A DNA stretch of 64,000 bases from Butyrivibrio sp. XPD2006 (GTDB taxonomy: Bacteria; Bacillota; Clostridia; Lachnospirales; Lachnospiraceae): positions 248,001-312,000 of the forward strand of contig NZ_ATVT01000002.1 in NCBI RefSeq assembly GCF_000420865.1, written 5' to 3'. This document shows positions 16,008-25,180 of this stretch, piece by piece. Position 1 is the first letter of the stretch; each line of letters opens with the position of its first letter. The notes below the pieces were generated by a model. It searched no databases. It was given only the letters and a program-made list of their open reading frames with translations, and was not told the DNA's origin. Position numbers and translations under genes: made by a program.

Positions 16008-18149
16008 TTATATATTTACCGTTGTAATAAGCTCCGTCTTATCACTTAACAGTTCCTTGACAGAAACATCTATATCTCCGGCAGCCATCCGCCTTATATA
16101 TATCGCAAGCCTTCCATCCAATGTTTTCCTGTGATCCGAAGTATAAGGGGTAAGGTCGGATAAATCGCCGTTGTCGATTCCCGCTAGTTCTCCTGCTCCG
16201 CTCACCTGTACCAGAATATCTTTTTCCGGAAGACTGTCAGGAACTTTTAGAAGTATCTGATAAAGATATCCTATATCATTGGAGTTCTCCGCGAATTCCG
16301 TATCTGCTTCAGCAGTGTTCAAAAGCTCAGGCTTCCAAAGCTCTACAGACATTTCATCAATTTTTTCTTCAGAAACGCCCACACCTTCCCAAAGCCTGCT
16401 TCTTTCTGCAAACTCTTTTTTGGCAAAGCCCGCAGTAGTGATAAATCCGGCAGAAGATCCTCTGATGGGCCATCCGGCGGCTTCACCCAGATAATCAATT
16501 CCTGTCCAGATAAACTGTCCACACACGTATCTGTTATCTTCTACAATCTTCCAAGCTTCAGGGCTATGACCGTTTTCGCTTCCAAGAAAGGTCTTCTGCG
16601 GAAAACGCTTGTGGTCCTCAGCGTATAGATGCTCTTTGTAGTTATAGCCTACAACATCTATTTCATCTATAAATCCGATCCTGGTTGACAGCTCGGGAAA
16701 TGCAGCCGCTAAGGTTACAGGCCTTGTGTCATCCTCATCCTTTACTATAGATACAAGCTCACGTGCCAGAACCTTAAGTCTCTCCATATTAGGTTTATTG
16801 GCATCATACTGTCTCTCGGCAGCCGGCTTGTTTTTGTCATTATTACCTGTCATCTCCGAAAACATCGGGTGGCAATAAGGATCATTGGGGTAATCTATTT
16901 CGTTACCTATACTATACAGGATCACTGAAGGATGGTTTCTGTCTCTCCGGACCATAGTCCTTAGGTCTGCCTCATGCCACGCGGGAAAGTCCTCGTAATA
17001 TCCCTGATGTTTGGGCGGATATACATTATGTCCTGTGGACCACTTGTTTTTCGGATTTTCCCACTCGTCAAAAGCCTCATCCATCATCATAAAACCAAGT
17101 TCGTCGCACAGGTCATATAGCTCGGGCATGTGCGGATTGTGACTGCACCTTATTGCGTTGCATCCCGATCTTTTCAGAAGTTCAAGGCGTCTTCTCCACA
17201 CTTCCTTTTTCATGGCAGTGCCCAGGCATCCACCGTCATGGTGAACACATACGCCCTTGAACTTCATGCTCTTTCCGTTAAGAAAAAAACCTTCATCCGG
17301 ATCAAAAGAAAATGTCCTCAAGCCAACCTTTTTCCTGTCGGCAACATAGCTCGTATCTCCCAAAGTGATCCTTGTTTCCAGCGTGTACAGATACGGAGAA
17401 TCAGGGCTCCACAGCTTTGGATCGCTTAATTCCCCGAAAACCTCGATCACTCCCGTACCACCTTCTGCCGGCACCTTCTCACTCTCCATGGTAAGGACAG
17501 CATTTCCTTCCTCATCAAAGAGCATATTTTGTACGACAACGCTTTCCTGTTCTTTCTCACGATCAGCCGCATCTATCAGTAATTCATTTCTGACAGATAC
17601 TTTGGCAAAAGACAAATCGCCGTCTCTCTCAACACTGTCACACCTGAAGAATATCCCATCCACAGACGGTGCAGTCTTCTCAGAGATCATCAGACTGGCC
17701 TTGCGCGTTATGCCGCTGCCGGTAAACCATCTTGAATCCGCAATATCTGTATGAACCACTTTGACACTGATCTGTAAAGGTTCATCCCCAAAGCATGCCT
17801 GCTCGGAAATATCATAGCTGATCTGCGCATAGCCGCTGGGTCTTTTCCCAAGGAAATAACTGTTAACCCATACATAGCTGTTCTTGTAGATCCCATCAAA
17901 TATGAGTGTGATCCTCTTGCCGCGGTACTCCTCCGGAATACAGATGCTCGTCCTGTACCATGCGATTCCGCCGCGAAGATATCCCGTTCCACTGGAATAC
18001 TCCTTTGAAAAAGGCGCCATCACAGAAAAATCATGAGGAAGCGTAACCTTCTCCCAGCTGCTGTCATCATAGCCCTTGTACCAGGCATCCTCGCAGTCGC
18101 CATAATGAAATTTCCAGTTATCTGTAAGGATAATTCTCTTTGTATCCAT
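16008..18149 (-). CDS. GH2 beta-galactosidase-type glycoside hydrolase
   Basis: The 713-residue enzyme has no signal peptide, so it acts in the cytosol on imported oligosaccharides. It has the N-terminal sugar-binding domain (GTGYLRGGIAWYR), an Ig-like domain and the TIM barrel. The acid/base Glu is in YSIGNEIDYP and the nucleophile Glu is in FLGSENGHS. The length matches compact GH2 members. Galactosidase is favoured because the GH35 gene lies 4 bp upstream in the same operon, but GH2 also includes glucuronidases and mannosidases. Confidence 0.88.
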   Translation of the reverse strand: MDTKRIILTDNWKFHYGDCEDAWYKGYDDSSWEKVTLPHDFSVMAPFSKEYSSGTGYLRGGIAWYRTSICIPEEYRGKRITLIFDGIYKNSYVWVNSYFLGKRPSGYAQISYDISEQACFGDEPLQISVKVVHTDIADSRWFTGSGITRKASLMISEKTAPSVDGIFFRCDSVERDGDLSFAKVSVRNELLIDAADREKEQESVVVQNMLFDEEGNAVLTMESEKVPAEGGTGVIEVFGELSDPKLWSPDSPYLYTLETRITLGDTSYVADRKKVGLRTFSFDPDEGFFLNGKSMKFKGVCVHHDGGCLGTAMKKEVWRRRLELLKRSGCNAIRCSHNPHMPELYDLCDELGFMMMDEAFDEWENPKNKWSTGHNVYPPKHQGYYEDFPAWHEADLRTMVRRDRNHPSVILYSIGNEIDYPNDPYCHPMFSEMTGNNDKNKPAAERQYDANKPNMERLKVLARELVSIVKDEDDTRPVTLAAAFPELSTRIGFIDEIDVVGYNYKEHLYAEDHKRFPQKTFLGSENGHSPEAWKIVEDNRYVCGQFIWTGIDYLGEAAGWPIRGSSAGFITTAGFAKKEFAERSRLWEGVGVSEEKIDEMSVELWKPELLNTAEADTEFAENSNDIGYLYQILLKVPDSLPEKDILVQVSGAGELAGIDNGDLSDLTPYTSDHRKTLDGRLAIYIRRMAAGDIDVSVKELLSDKTELITTVNI

Positions 18150-18153
18150 AGTC

Positions 18154-20022
18154 TCAACCTATATCCGGCTCATCCTTTAGTTCTATGCTGTCTGTGTGTT
18201 TTCCCTCAGTCTCAAAGACAATGATCTCGTTTTCTCCTGTTTTAAGGAGCGGTGCAGGAAGATATAATCTCTTCTGAGGGCCGATCTCCCAGAATCTTCC
18301 GAGGTTAAATCCATTTACGAAAATAACACCCTTTCCCCAGCCTTCAAAGTCAATAAATGTGTCGCCTTTTTCGTCTACATCAAATGTAAAGCGGTAAAAA
18401 GCAGGAGTTCCTTCTTTATAATCCTTATTGAAATCCACCTTATCCACGTTATCAAGGGGAAGCGTGTAAATATCCCAATCGTTGTGGATATGGCCGTTGA
18501 TCTGAACGCATCTTCCAATGCCTTTTCTCTGTGTTTCCATACGTGGGCCGAAATTGACTCTTCCCATATTTTCAACCAGAATATCAAACTTCTCGTTAAG
18601 TCCAACAAGTGAACCTGTAGAAAGTCCGGCCTCACCTATTGCTGCAGGAGCTTCCTCCTGAGTCAGTCCCCTCTCCATCATAAACTTACCGGCGAGGAAC
18701 TGCGCGGGTTTGCTGCATGCAAGATATTTCCCAAGAGGGATATTGTGTTCAACATCCAGTTCATGATCATAAAGAGTAATAAGAGGATTTTCATCGACGA
18801 ATACGTTAGCTCTGTCTGCTGCCTCCCAGAGTTTTAACCTGGCAATTCCTGCCTCGGAATGCAGCGTTGTCCTATACAGAATATATCCGTAGTTCTGATC
18901 AAGTTCCTCCATGTTTACCGTATACGGAAGATGCACTGCGTTGCTGATATCATCTACTACAGAGAACAGACTTACCTTATCTTTGCAAGTCAGCCTGCCA
19001 TAGCTTTTTCGCTTAATATCTGCAGTAAACTCTACTTCCGGAACATCCGCATATTTTGAAATGATCTCTTTGTACTTTTTATATTTCTCGGTAATCCTTC
19101 CATCCTCTGTAAGGATACCGTCATAGTCATAACTAGTAACGTCAGGGGTAAGCTCGTCATAATAATTTGATCCGTTCGTGAATCCGAAATTAGTGCCGCC
19201 CTGGAACATATAGATGCTCACATTTCCAAGCTCCAGCATCTTATCAAGGTCCTTACTGCTCTCGACAAGGTTGCCTTTCATATGTCCGCCGTTGCCCCAG
19301 TGGTCAAACCAGCCAACCCAGAATTCTGCACACATCAAAGGACCATCACCGGTATATTCCTTTAATACGTTAAATCTCTCTTCGGTTCTTGATCCGAAAT
19401 TCCCGGTAGGATGAGCGTCTTTTGCATAACCACCGCGATAACTTTCATGGTATGGTCCGTCTGAGGTAATAAGCGGTACAGTAACGCCCAGCTTTCTCAT
19501 AAGATCCACCATGAAGCTCATGTACTCATGGTCGTTGGCATAGTATCCATACTCATTCTCGACCTGCATGAGAATAACATTGCCGCCATTGTCGATCTGG
19601 TATCCGGTGATCACAGGCATAAGTACTTTATAATAATCTTCCACCGCATCCATAAAGGGTTTATAACTGACCCTCAGGCGCATGTTCCTATCCTTTAGAA
19701 GCCATGCCGGAAGTCCGCCAAATTCCCACTCTGCACAGATGTATGGTGAGGGCCTTAGTATAATATAAAGCCCCATCTCAGTTGCCAGCTTAATAAAGCT
19801 TTCCACATCAGCCAGCCCCTTGAAATTAAACTCGCCTTTTTTTGGCTCTGTCAGGTTCCATGGAATGTAAGTTTCAACCGTATTGCATCCAAGAGCCTTC
19901 AGTTTTTCCAGTCGGTCTCTCCAGTATTCAGGCACAGTTCTGAAATAGTGAAAAGAGCCTGCTATCACTTTAAAAGGTTTATCATTAAGGTAAAAAGTAT
20001 CTCTGATCTCAAATTTTCCCAT
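18154..20022 (-). CDS. GH35 beta-galactosidase
   Basis: A 622-residue intracellular enzyme without a signal peptide. The N-terminal barrel carries GH35 landmarks: AGSFHYFR, TYIPWNL, the acid/base Glu in QVENEYG and the nucleophile Glu in CAEFWVGWFDHWG. Jelly-roll domains follow (GKGVIFVNGFNLGRFW). It removes terminal beta-galactose from imported oligosaccharides. It sits between an Lpl-type importer and the GH2 gene, all probably under the LacI regulator at 24-25 kb. Confidence 0.92.
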   Translation of the reverse strand: MGKFEIRDTFYLNDKPFKVIAGSFHYFRTVPEYWRDRLEKLKALGCNTVETYIPWNLTEPKKGEFNFKGLADVESFIKLATEMGLYIILRPSPYICAEWEFGGLPAWLLKDRNMRLRVSYKPFMDAVEDYYKVLMPVITGYQIDNGGNVILMQVENEYGYYANDHEYMSFMVDLMRKLGVTVPLITSDGPYHESYRGGYAKDAHPTGNFGSRTEERFNVLKEYTGDGPLMCAEFWVGWFDHWGNGGHMKGNLVESSKDLDKMLELGNVSIYMFQGGTNFGFTNGSNYYDELTPDVTSYDYDGILTEDGRITEKYKKYKEIISKYADVPEVEFTADIKRKSYGRLTCKDKVSLFSVVDDISNAVHLPYTVNMEELDQNYGYILYRTTLHSEAGIARLKLWEAADRANVFVDENPLITLYDHELDVEHNIPLGKYLACSKPAQFLAGKFMMERGLTQEEAPAAIGEAGLSTGSLVGLNEKFDILVENMGRVNFGPRMETQRKGIGRCVQINGHIHNDWDIYTLPLDNVDKVDFNKDYKEGTPAFYRFTFDVDEKGDTFIDFEGWGKGVIFVNGFNLGRFWEIGPQKRLYLPAPLLKTGENEIIVFETEGKHTDSIELKDEPDIG

Positions 20023-20040
20023 TTTTCTCTACTCTATACA

Positions 20041-20078
20041 AAAGGAATACTGCTCCAATGATGAAACAGTATTCCTTT
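20041..20078 (-). terminator. Hairpin between binding protein and GH35
   Basis: AAAGGAATACTG pairs with CAGTATTCCTTT around a 14-base loop. On the minus strand a short T run follows. It probably causes partial termination so that the binding protein is made in excess of the hydrolases. Confidence 0.7.
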
Positions 20079-20109
20079 TTTATTTTTACTTATGTTTTTT
20101 GGCAGTCAA

Positions 20110-21774
20110 TTACTTATAGAGTTCATCAAACTGAGCCTGAAGCTCTGCTGTAACATCTTCGATACCTGCAGTCTTGAGAGCTGCCTGCATCTCTGCTACG
20201 ATATCCTCAGCGCTTCCATTGTAAAGGCCATAAGAAATCTGCTTCATGTAGTTTGTATACTGTTCATTGCAGTTATCAATCTTGCCCTGGATGCTGTCTA
20301 CATCAGGAACGAACTGTCCGTATGGGTAGTCGATCTTGATCTTGTCGTATTCAGCGTAAAGCTTATCGATTGCATCCCAGTTTCTTGTAGCATCCTTGAT
20401 CTCAAGATCATCATTTCTGCCCCACCAGTAGTTGGTCATACCATTGATGTTCTGTGTATCTGCATTGAATCCCTCAGGTGTAATACGAAGTCCGTTGTCA
20501 TCAAGATCCCATGAAACTCCCTTGATACCATAGCAGAAGAGATCATAGCACTCAGGATCGTTTCTCAGAAGGTCATAAACCATAAGAGCGCGCTCAGGGT
20601 GATCACTTCCTGCAGAAACAGCCATTGCACCGTGTGTGATTGAAAGTGCAATCACATTACCTGTCTCTTCGCCCCAGTAGAACATTCCAACTTCAGCCTT
20701 AGGATCATCCTGGAAAATGGTATTTGCAGGTGTAGCTGAGCAAAGATCTGTCCATGTCTGTGTGTGGTGCTGCTCAACAGCAACATCGCCTACACGGAAC
20801 TCATCACGATTGCTTCCTGATGTGTTGTTAAGTACGTCTGTAGGCCATATTCCTGCCTCAGCCCATTCCTTCATAAGCTTAGCATATTCAACAAGTGAAT
20901 CTGTCTCAGTAAGAGCAGGTGTTGTGATTGTGTAAAGGTCATTCTTAGAGCCGCCCCAAAGAGCACCTGAGCAGATACCATCGATAGGCACGAAGTCTGT
21001 ATGTGAAGCAATCCATCCGTTAGCCATCTGTGAGTACTGTGTTCCGTCTGAATCCCATACATACTTAAGATCTGTCTTGTTCTCTTTGCACCACTTAACA
21101 TAGGTTGTCATATCTTCCCAGCTATGAACACCGTTTGCAAGACCGGCTTCTTTAGCCCAGTCAAGACGATAGATCCAGCCATGGTTAGTCCACTGTGCAT
21201 AGTTATCTTCAGGCATCAGATAAATATCACCATTGTACTTGCAGAGCTCCCAATGGTCTGCAGGAACACTTGCCCATGTCTGAGGTGCGTATGTCTTGAG
21301 CATATCTTCTGAAAGCTCAAGGAAAGCTCCGTTTTTAGCATTTGGCCATGCATCAAGCCAGTCAGAAGCTGTTCCTACAAGGTCTACACTTCCGTCCATA
21401 CGTGCAAGTGTAAGGTTGTAGTTTGAAAGATAATCCGTCCAAGGAATATAGTAGATCTCAAGCTCTGCATTTACCTTCTCGGTAAGAATAGCATTGAGCT
21501 CATCAAGCATTGCATTAAGATTGGCTTCCTTCTCACTTCCTGACTCCGGCGGATCTCCTGTGGTCATGTAAGAGATAACCACATGCTCGGATGTATCGAT
21601 TGCAGCAGCATCTGCCCCGGCAGATGTATCCGCATTTTCTGTACTTGCTGACTGAGTCTGTGCTGCTGTATTGTCAGCTCCTGTCGTTGTGCTGTCAGCA
21701 GTAGATGAACCGCAGGCAGCGATTCCCATTACCATGCTTACGCTAAGTAATGTTGCCAATAACTTTTTCTTCAT
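20110..21774 (-). CDS. Extracellular solute-binding lipoprotein (LplA type)
   Basis: A 554-residue binding protein with lipobox IAAC (Cys21), a Ser/Thr/Ala linker and a large family-1 binding fold as in LplA/YtcQ proteins, which run about 500-560 residues. Unlike the other two importers, it follows its permease genes. It is predicted to bind a galactose-containing oligosaccharide given the GH35 and GH2 genes next to it. Confidence 0.9.
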   Translation of the reverse strand: MKKKLLATLLSVSMVMGIAACGSSTADSTTTGADNTAAQTQSASTENADTSAGADAAAIDTSEHVVISYMTTGDPPESGSEKEANLNAMLDELNAILTEKVNAELEIYYIPWTDYLSNYNLTLARMDGSVDLVGTASDWLDAWPNAKNGAFLELSEDMLKTYAPQTWASVPADHWELCKYNGDIYLMPEDNYAQWTNHGWIYRLDWAKEAGLANGVHSWEDMTTYVKWCKENKTDLKYVWDSDGTQYSQMANGWIASHTDFVPIDGICSGALWGGSKNDLYTITTPALTETDSLVEYAKLMKEWAEAGIWPTDVLNNTSGSNRDEFRVGDVAVEQHHTQTWTDLCSATPANTIFQDDPKAEVGMFYWGEETGNVIALSITHGAMAVSAGSDHPERALMVYDLLRNDPECYDLFCYGIKGVSWDLDDNGLRITPEGFNADTQNINGMTNYWWGRNDDLEIKDATRNWDAIDKLYAEYDKIKIDYPYGQFVPDVDSIQGKIDNCNEQYTNYMKQISYGLYNGSAEDIVAEMQAALKTAGIEDVTAELQAQFDELYK

Positions 21775-21846
21775 TTCTTTCCTCCTTTGAAACTTTCTTT
21801 TATATTTCTACCTTGTTTTACAAGGAAGTGTTCTCAGCAAGTGTTC

Positions 21847-22773
21847 TCAGCCTTTTACAGCTCCAACTGTAATTCCGCCGATAAAGTACTTCTGAACGAA
21901 AGGATAAAGAAGTACGATCGGGCCGGTGGCAAGAACCGCATTGGCCATCTTAACACTCTGCTCAGGAATGTCTGTAAGAGTTACGTACTGACCGGCAACT
22001 GAATTGCGCAGAGCATCAAGCTTATTAACAATCTCATAAAGTGTGTACTGCAAAGGCTTAACCGTTACCTTAGCTGTAAGGAACAGTGAAGACTGATACC
22101 ACTCATTCCAATAACCCAGAGCCAGGAAAAGACCTATTGTAGCAAGGGCAGGTTTGATCATTGGCAGGATAAGCTGCACAAAAATCGTCATATCCCCCGC
22201 GCCGTCAATCTTGCCGGACTCAGTTATTTCATGAGGAATCTGCTTGATGAAATTCTTCATAAGAATAATGAGCCATGGTGACATCATAAGCGGAAACAAT
22301 ACTGCCAGGTAGCTGTCAAGCAGCTTTTAGGTCTGTGTCATGAGCAGATAGTAGGGTGCAAGTCCAGCACTGAATAAGCTCGTAAAATAGATGTAGAAAG
22401 AGATTGCATTTCTAAACGGAAAGTCTTTTCTCTGAAGCGCATAACCTGTCATGGCGATGATCAAAAGGCCGCATACAGTACCTACAACCGTCAGAATGAT
22501 TGTAAGCAGATAAGATTTCCAGATATTACCGCTTCCTATTACCATCTCGTAAGCCTTGAGTGTAAAGTCCCTCGGAATCAGCTGAACACCGTTGTTTCTT
22601 ATATATGATTCACTGGTGAATGAAGTGCCGATTATGATGAGGAATGGAAAAACACACGCTACAGCATAAAGTGTTACAAGAACATATCCGATGCCTCTTA
22701 CTACGTAATCCGACGCTCCAAGTTTTATCTTTGAATTTGAAGCTTCAAACTCAATATCTTTATTCTTAGCCAT
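21847..22773 (-). pseudogene. ABC permease (LplC/YtcP type) interrupted by an in-frame TAA
   Basis: The first 148 codons (MAKNKDIEFEASNSK... to YYLLMTQT) and the segment after the stop (KLLDSYLAVLFPLMMSPW... to GAVKG) lie in one frame, with TAA at 22329-22327 between them. Together they make a normal permease of about 307 residues including the EAA loop (EITESGKIDGAGD). In relatives the position after MTQ-like residues is usually aromatic, so TAT or TAC to TAA by one substitution is likely. As read, the importer would be inactive unless translation restarts, read-through occurs, or the base is a sequencing error. Confidence 0.85.
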
Positions 22774-22794
22774 TATCTAAAAGCTCCTTTATCA

Positions 22795-23748
22795 TCAGAA
22801 TAATGAATAGTCCGGATCTATCTTCTTAACCGCAAAGTTGGCAAGCATTACAATTGCAAAACCTACCAGAGACTGATAGAAACCAACCGCAGATGCAGTC
22901 GAGAAATTAAAGTCTGACATCGTAGCTCTGTAAACGAAGGTCTCGATGATATCCGTTGTCTCGTAGAGAACCGAATTGGATCCGATTATGTTCCAGAACA
23001 GTCCGAAGTTACCTCTTACAATTCCGCCCAAAGCAAACAGGATAAGGATTACTATTGTAGGACGAAGCGATGGCAGGATGATGTACCTGATACGCTGGAA
23101 AGCATTGGCTCCGTCAACCTTGGCAGCTTCGATTATCTCGGCGTCAATTCCGCAGATGGCTGCAAAATAAACAACTGAATTGTAACCGGTCTGCTGCCAC
23201 AGATGGATCAGCACTATAAGCCACGGCCAAACCGACGGATCTGAGTACGGCTGCCATTTAGCCTTGCCCAAAGCTACAAGTATCTCATTAACAAAACCTG
23301 TATCATAGTTCAAAAGAGAGTAAACCAGAAGACCTACAAGAACCTGTGAGATGAAATACGGCAGGAACATCAGTGTCTGTGACACCTTCTTGAACATCTT
23401 GGCTCTGATCTCATTTAGAAGGATTGCGATGATAACCGCTACCAGATTACCGAGAATAATGAACGCCAGGTTGTAGAGAACAGTATTTCTTGTAAGGGAA
23501 AAGAGCTTTCCCGACTCTGCCAGGAATTCAAAATTCTGAAGTCCCACAAATTTACTTCCGAATATGCCCTTGCGGTAGTTGTACTTAACAAATGCAACCC
23601 AGATGCCCGGCATCGGCATATAACTGAACATAAAGAAAAAGACTATCGCAGGCAGACACATAAGTTCAAGGACTCTGTATCTCCAGATCGTTTCCAAAAT
23701 CCCACGTTTTTTAACACCCGCAGAAGCCTTCTCTGTCTTGTTACTCAT
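22795..23748 (-). CDS. ABC transporter permease (LplB/YteP type)
   Basis: This 317-residue first gene of the galactoside operon has six membrane spans and an EAA loop at EIIEAAKVDGANAFQRI. Early residues (RYRVLELMCLPAIVFFFMF) fit the LplB/YteP branch, which usually pairs with an LplC protein and a large LplA binding protein, as here. A promoter flanked by two operators lies upstream. Confidence 0.92.
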   Translation of the reverse strand: MSNKTEKASAGVKKRGILETIWRYRVLELMCLPAIVFFFMFSYMPMPGIWVAFVKYNYRKGIFGSKFVGLQNFEFLAESGKLFSLTRNTVLYNLAFIILGNLVAVIIAILLNEIRAKMFKKVSQTLMFLPYFISQVLVGLLVYSLLNYDTGFVNEILVALGKAKWQPYSDPSVWPWLIVLIHLWQQTGYNSVVYFAAICGIDAEIIEAAKVDGANAFQRIRYIILPSLRPTIVILILFALGGIVRGNFGLFWNIIGSNSVLYETTDIIETFVYRATMSDFNFSTASAVGFYQSLVGFAIVMLANFAVKKIDPDYSLF

Positions 23749-23820
23749 ATCTTCCTCCCCACTGCCATGTTTACGGCCGCATGCACATTGACGATATATT
23801 TATTGTGCATTATTACTATT

Positions 23821-23834
23821 TGCAACCGATTTCA
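23821..23834. promoter_or_regulatory. LacI-type operator of the galactoside operon, proximal
   Basis: TGCAACCGATTTCA, a near-palindrome with a central CG, lies between the putative -10 and the first permease gene. Confidence 0.8.
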
Positions 23835-23842
23835 TATTTTGA

Positions 23843-23871
23843 TTTAATCATATTTGCACTAGATAAGTCAA
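23843..23871 (-). promoter_or_regulatory. Promoter of the galactoside operon
   Basis: Leftward -35 TTGACT (23871-23866), a 17-bp spacer and -10 ATTAAA (23848-23843). It lies between two copies of the LacI-type operator. Confidence 0.6.
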
Positions 23872-23880
23872 CAGATTTTC

Positions 23881-23894
23881 TGAAACCGATTGCA
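23881..23894. promoter_or_regulatory. LacI-type operator of the galactoside operon, distal
   Basis: TGAAACCGATTGCA, 60 bp from the proximal copy and just upstream of the -35. Paired sites suggest repression by looping or joint occupancy. Confidence 0.8.
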
Positions 23895-23980
23895 ATTTTA
23901 GCGATATGCAACAAAATAGCGAAGCCAATTTGTTGACTTCGCCGTAATTATGTCCAATATCAAATTATCGTTTGCAAATA

Positions 23981-25030
23981 TTATTTTTTAGCCACACCTG
24001 AGCTCTCCCTAATTACGAGCTTAGGAGTAATGATCTGAACCTGCTCAACCTCTTCTCCCCTTGCAGCTGCTATGGCTGTATCGATGAGGACTTTGCCATA
24101 ATTCTCGTAATCATAGTCAATGCTGGTGAGTTTGGGAATAGTAAGTTCCGCAATATAAGTATTATCAAAGCTGACAAGAGATATGTCTTCCGGAATCCTG
24201 AGGCCGTGCTCACGGATGCTCCTTACTGCTCCACTGGCAGCAAAGTCATTGATAGCCACAATGGCTGTCGGCCTGTCTTCGAGCTCCAGTATCTGATTAG
24301 TACACTCATAGCCGGATTCGGGATCGTATGTACCGTTTATTACATATTCACCCTTTTCTTTTATCCCATGTCTTCTGAGAACCTCTTGATATTTGAGGTA
24401 CTTGTAATAGGTGGAGGTTACTCTCATCTCTCCGCCAACCAGAGCAATCTTTTCATGACCAAGCCGGATAAGATGCTCCATTACAGTATCCATGGCTCCG
24501 GATTCATCGATGACTACGCTGTGGACAGAGGTCTTATCCAGTTTACCTGTTACAATGACCGGTGTCTTCTCGCAGATGCCTCTGACCTTCAGAGCATAGT
24601 CCTCGTCTGTAATGAGGTCATCAACTCTTCCGCCCATCTGGATGATGGCATCTACTTTCTGCTGCAGCATGATATCAAGCTGAGCTCGTTCTCTTTCGTT
24701 TTCGCCAAGGCTGTTAGATAGCACAACACTGTATCCGGCCTTCTCAGCTGCCAGCTCGCAGGCTACAAAAAGTGCGGAATAGTAAGGGTTTCTGACATCA
24801 GCAGCTATAATACCGATATTCTTGGTGGCGGTATCGGACAAGCCCTTTGCAAGTGCGTTAGGCTTAAAGTTATACTTCTCAATAAGCTTTTGTATTCTTT
24901 CTTTCTTTTCCTTGCGCACTGAAGCACTTCCGTTGAGAACACGCGAAACTGTTGACGCAGAAACACCTGCTTCCTCAGCTATATCATAGATTGTCATCGT
25001 TTTTGAGTTGCCTGTCCTGTCTTTGTCCAT
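23981..25030 (-). CDS. LacI-family regulator of the galactoside locus
   Basis: The 349-residue repressor has the helix-turn-helix TIYDIAEEAGVSASTVSRVLNG near residue 12 and a sugar-binding core. I chose ATG 25030 because GACGGAG lies 7 bases upstream; an in-frame ATG further left has no such site. It is encoded just upstream of, and co-oriented with, the importer/GH35/GH2 operon. The same operator sequence occurs before its own gene and twice before the operon, so it probably controls both. Confidence 0.92.
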   Translation of the reverse strand: MDKDRTGNSKTMTIYDIAEEAGVSASTVSRVLNGSASVRKEKKERIQKLIEKYNFKPNALAKGLSDTATKNIGIIAADVRNPYYSALFVACELAAEKAGYSVVLSNSLGENERERAQLDIMLQQKVDAIIQMGGRVDDLITDEDYALKVRGICEKTPVIVTGKLDKTSVHSVVIDESGAMDTVMEHLIRLGHEKIALVGGEMRVTSTYYKYLKYQEVLRRHGIKEKGEYVINGTYDPESGYECTNQILELEDRPTAIVAINDFAASGAVRSIREHGLRIPEDISLVSFDNTYIAELTIPKLTSIDYDYENYGKVLIDTAIAAARGEEVEQVQIITPKLVIRESSGVAKK

Positions 25031-25054
25031 AAAAAACTCCGTCATAAGTTTTTG

Positions 25055-25068
25055 TGAAACCGATTTCA
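25055..25068. promoter_or_regulatory. LacI-type operator before the regulator gene
   Basis: TGAAACCGATTTCA, a palindromic 14-mer matching the two sites before the importer operon. It lies about 25 bp before the regulator start, consistent with autoregulation. Confidence 0.8.
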
Positions 25069-25120
25069 AAATTAATATTACGGGATTGCCATACCACTGT
25101 CAAGGCAATAACATCAAGAA

Positions 25121-25146
25121 GACCCGGCATACTTAAATGCCGGGTC
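25121..25146 (-). terminator. Terminator of the exopolysaccharide operon
   Basis: GACCCGGCAT-acttaa-ATGCCGGGTC, a perfect 10-bp stem located 35 bases past the last gene of the leftward operon and followed by TCTTCTT on that strand. Confidence 0.8.
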
Positions 25147-25180
25147 TATCATTTTATTTATAAACAGGAAGCGCGTATTA

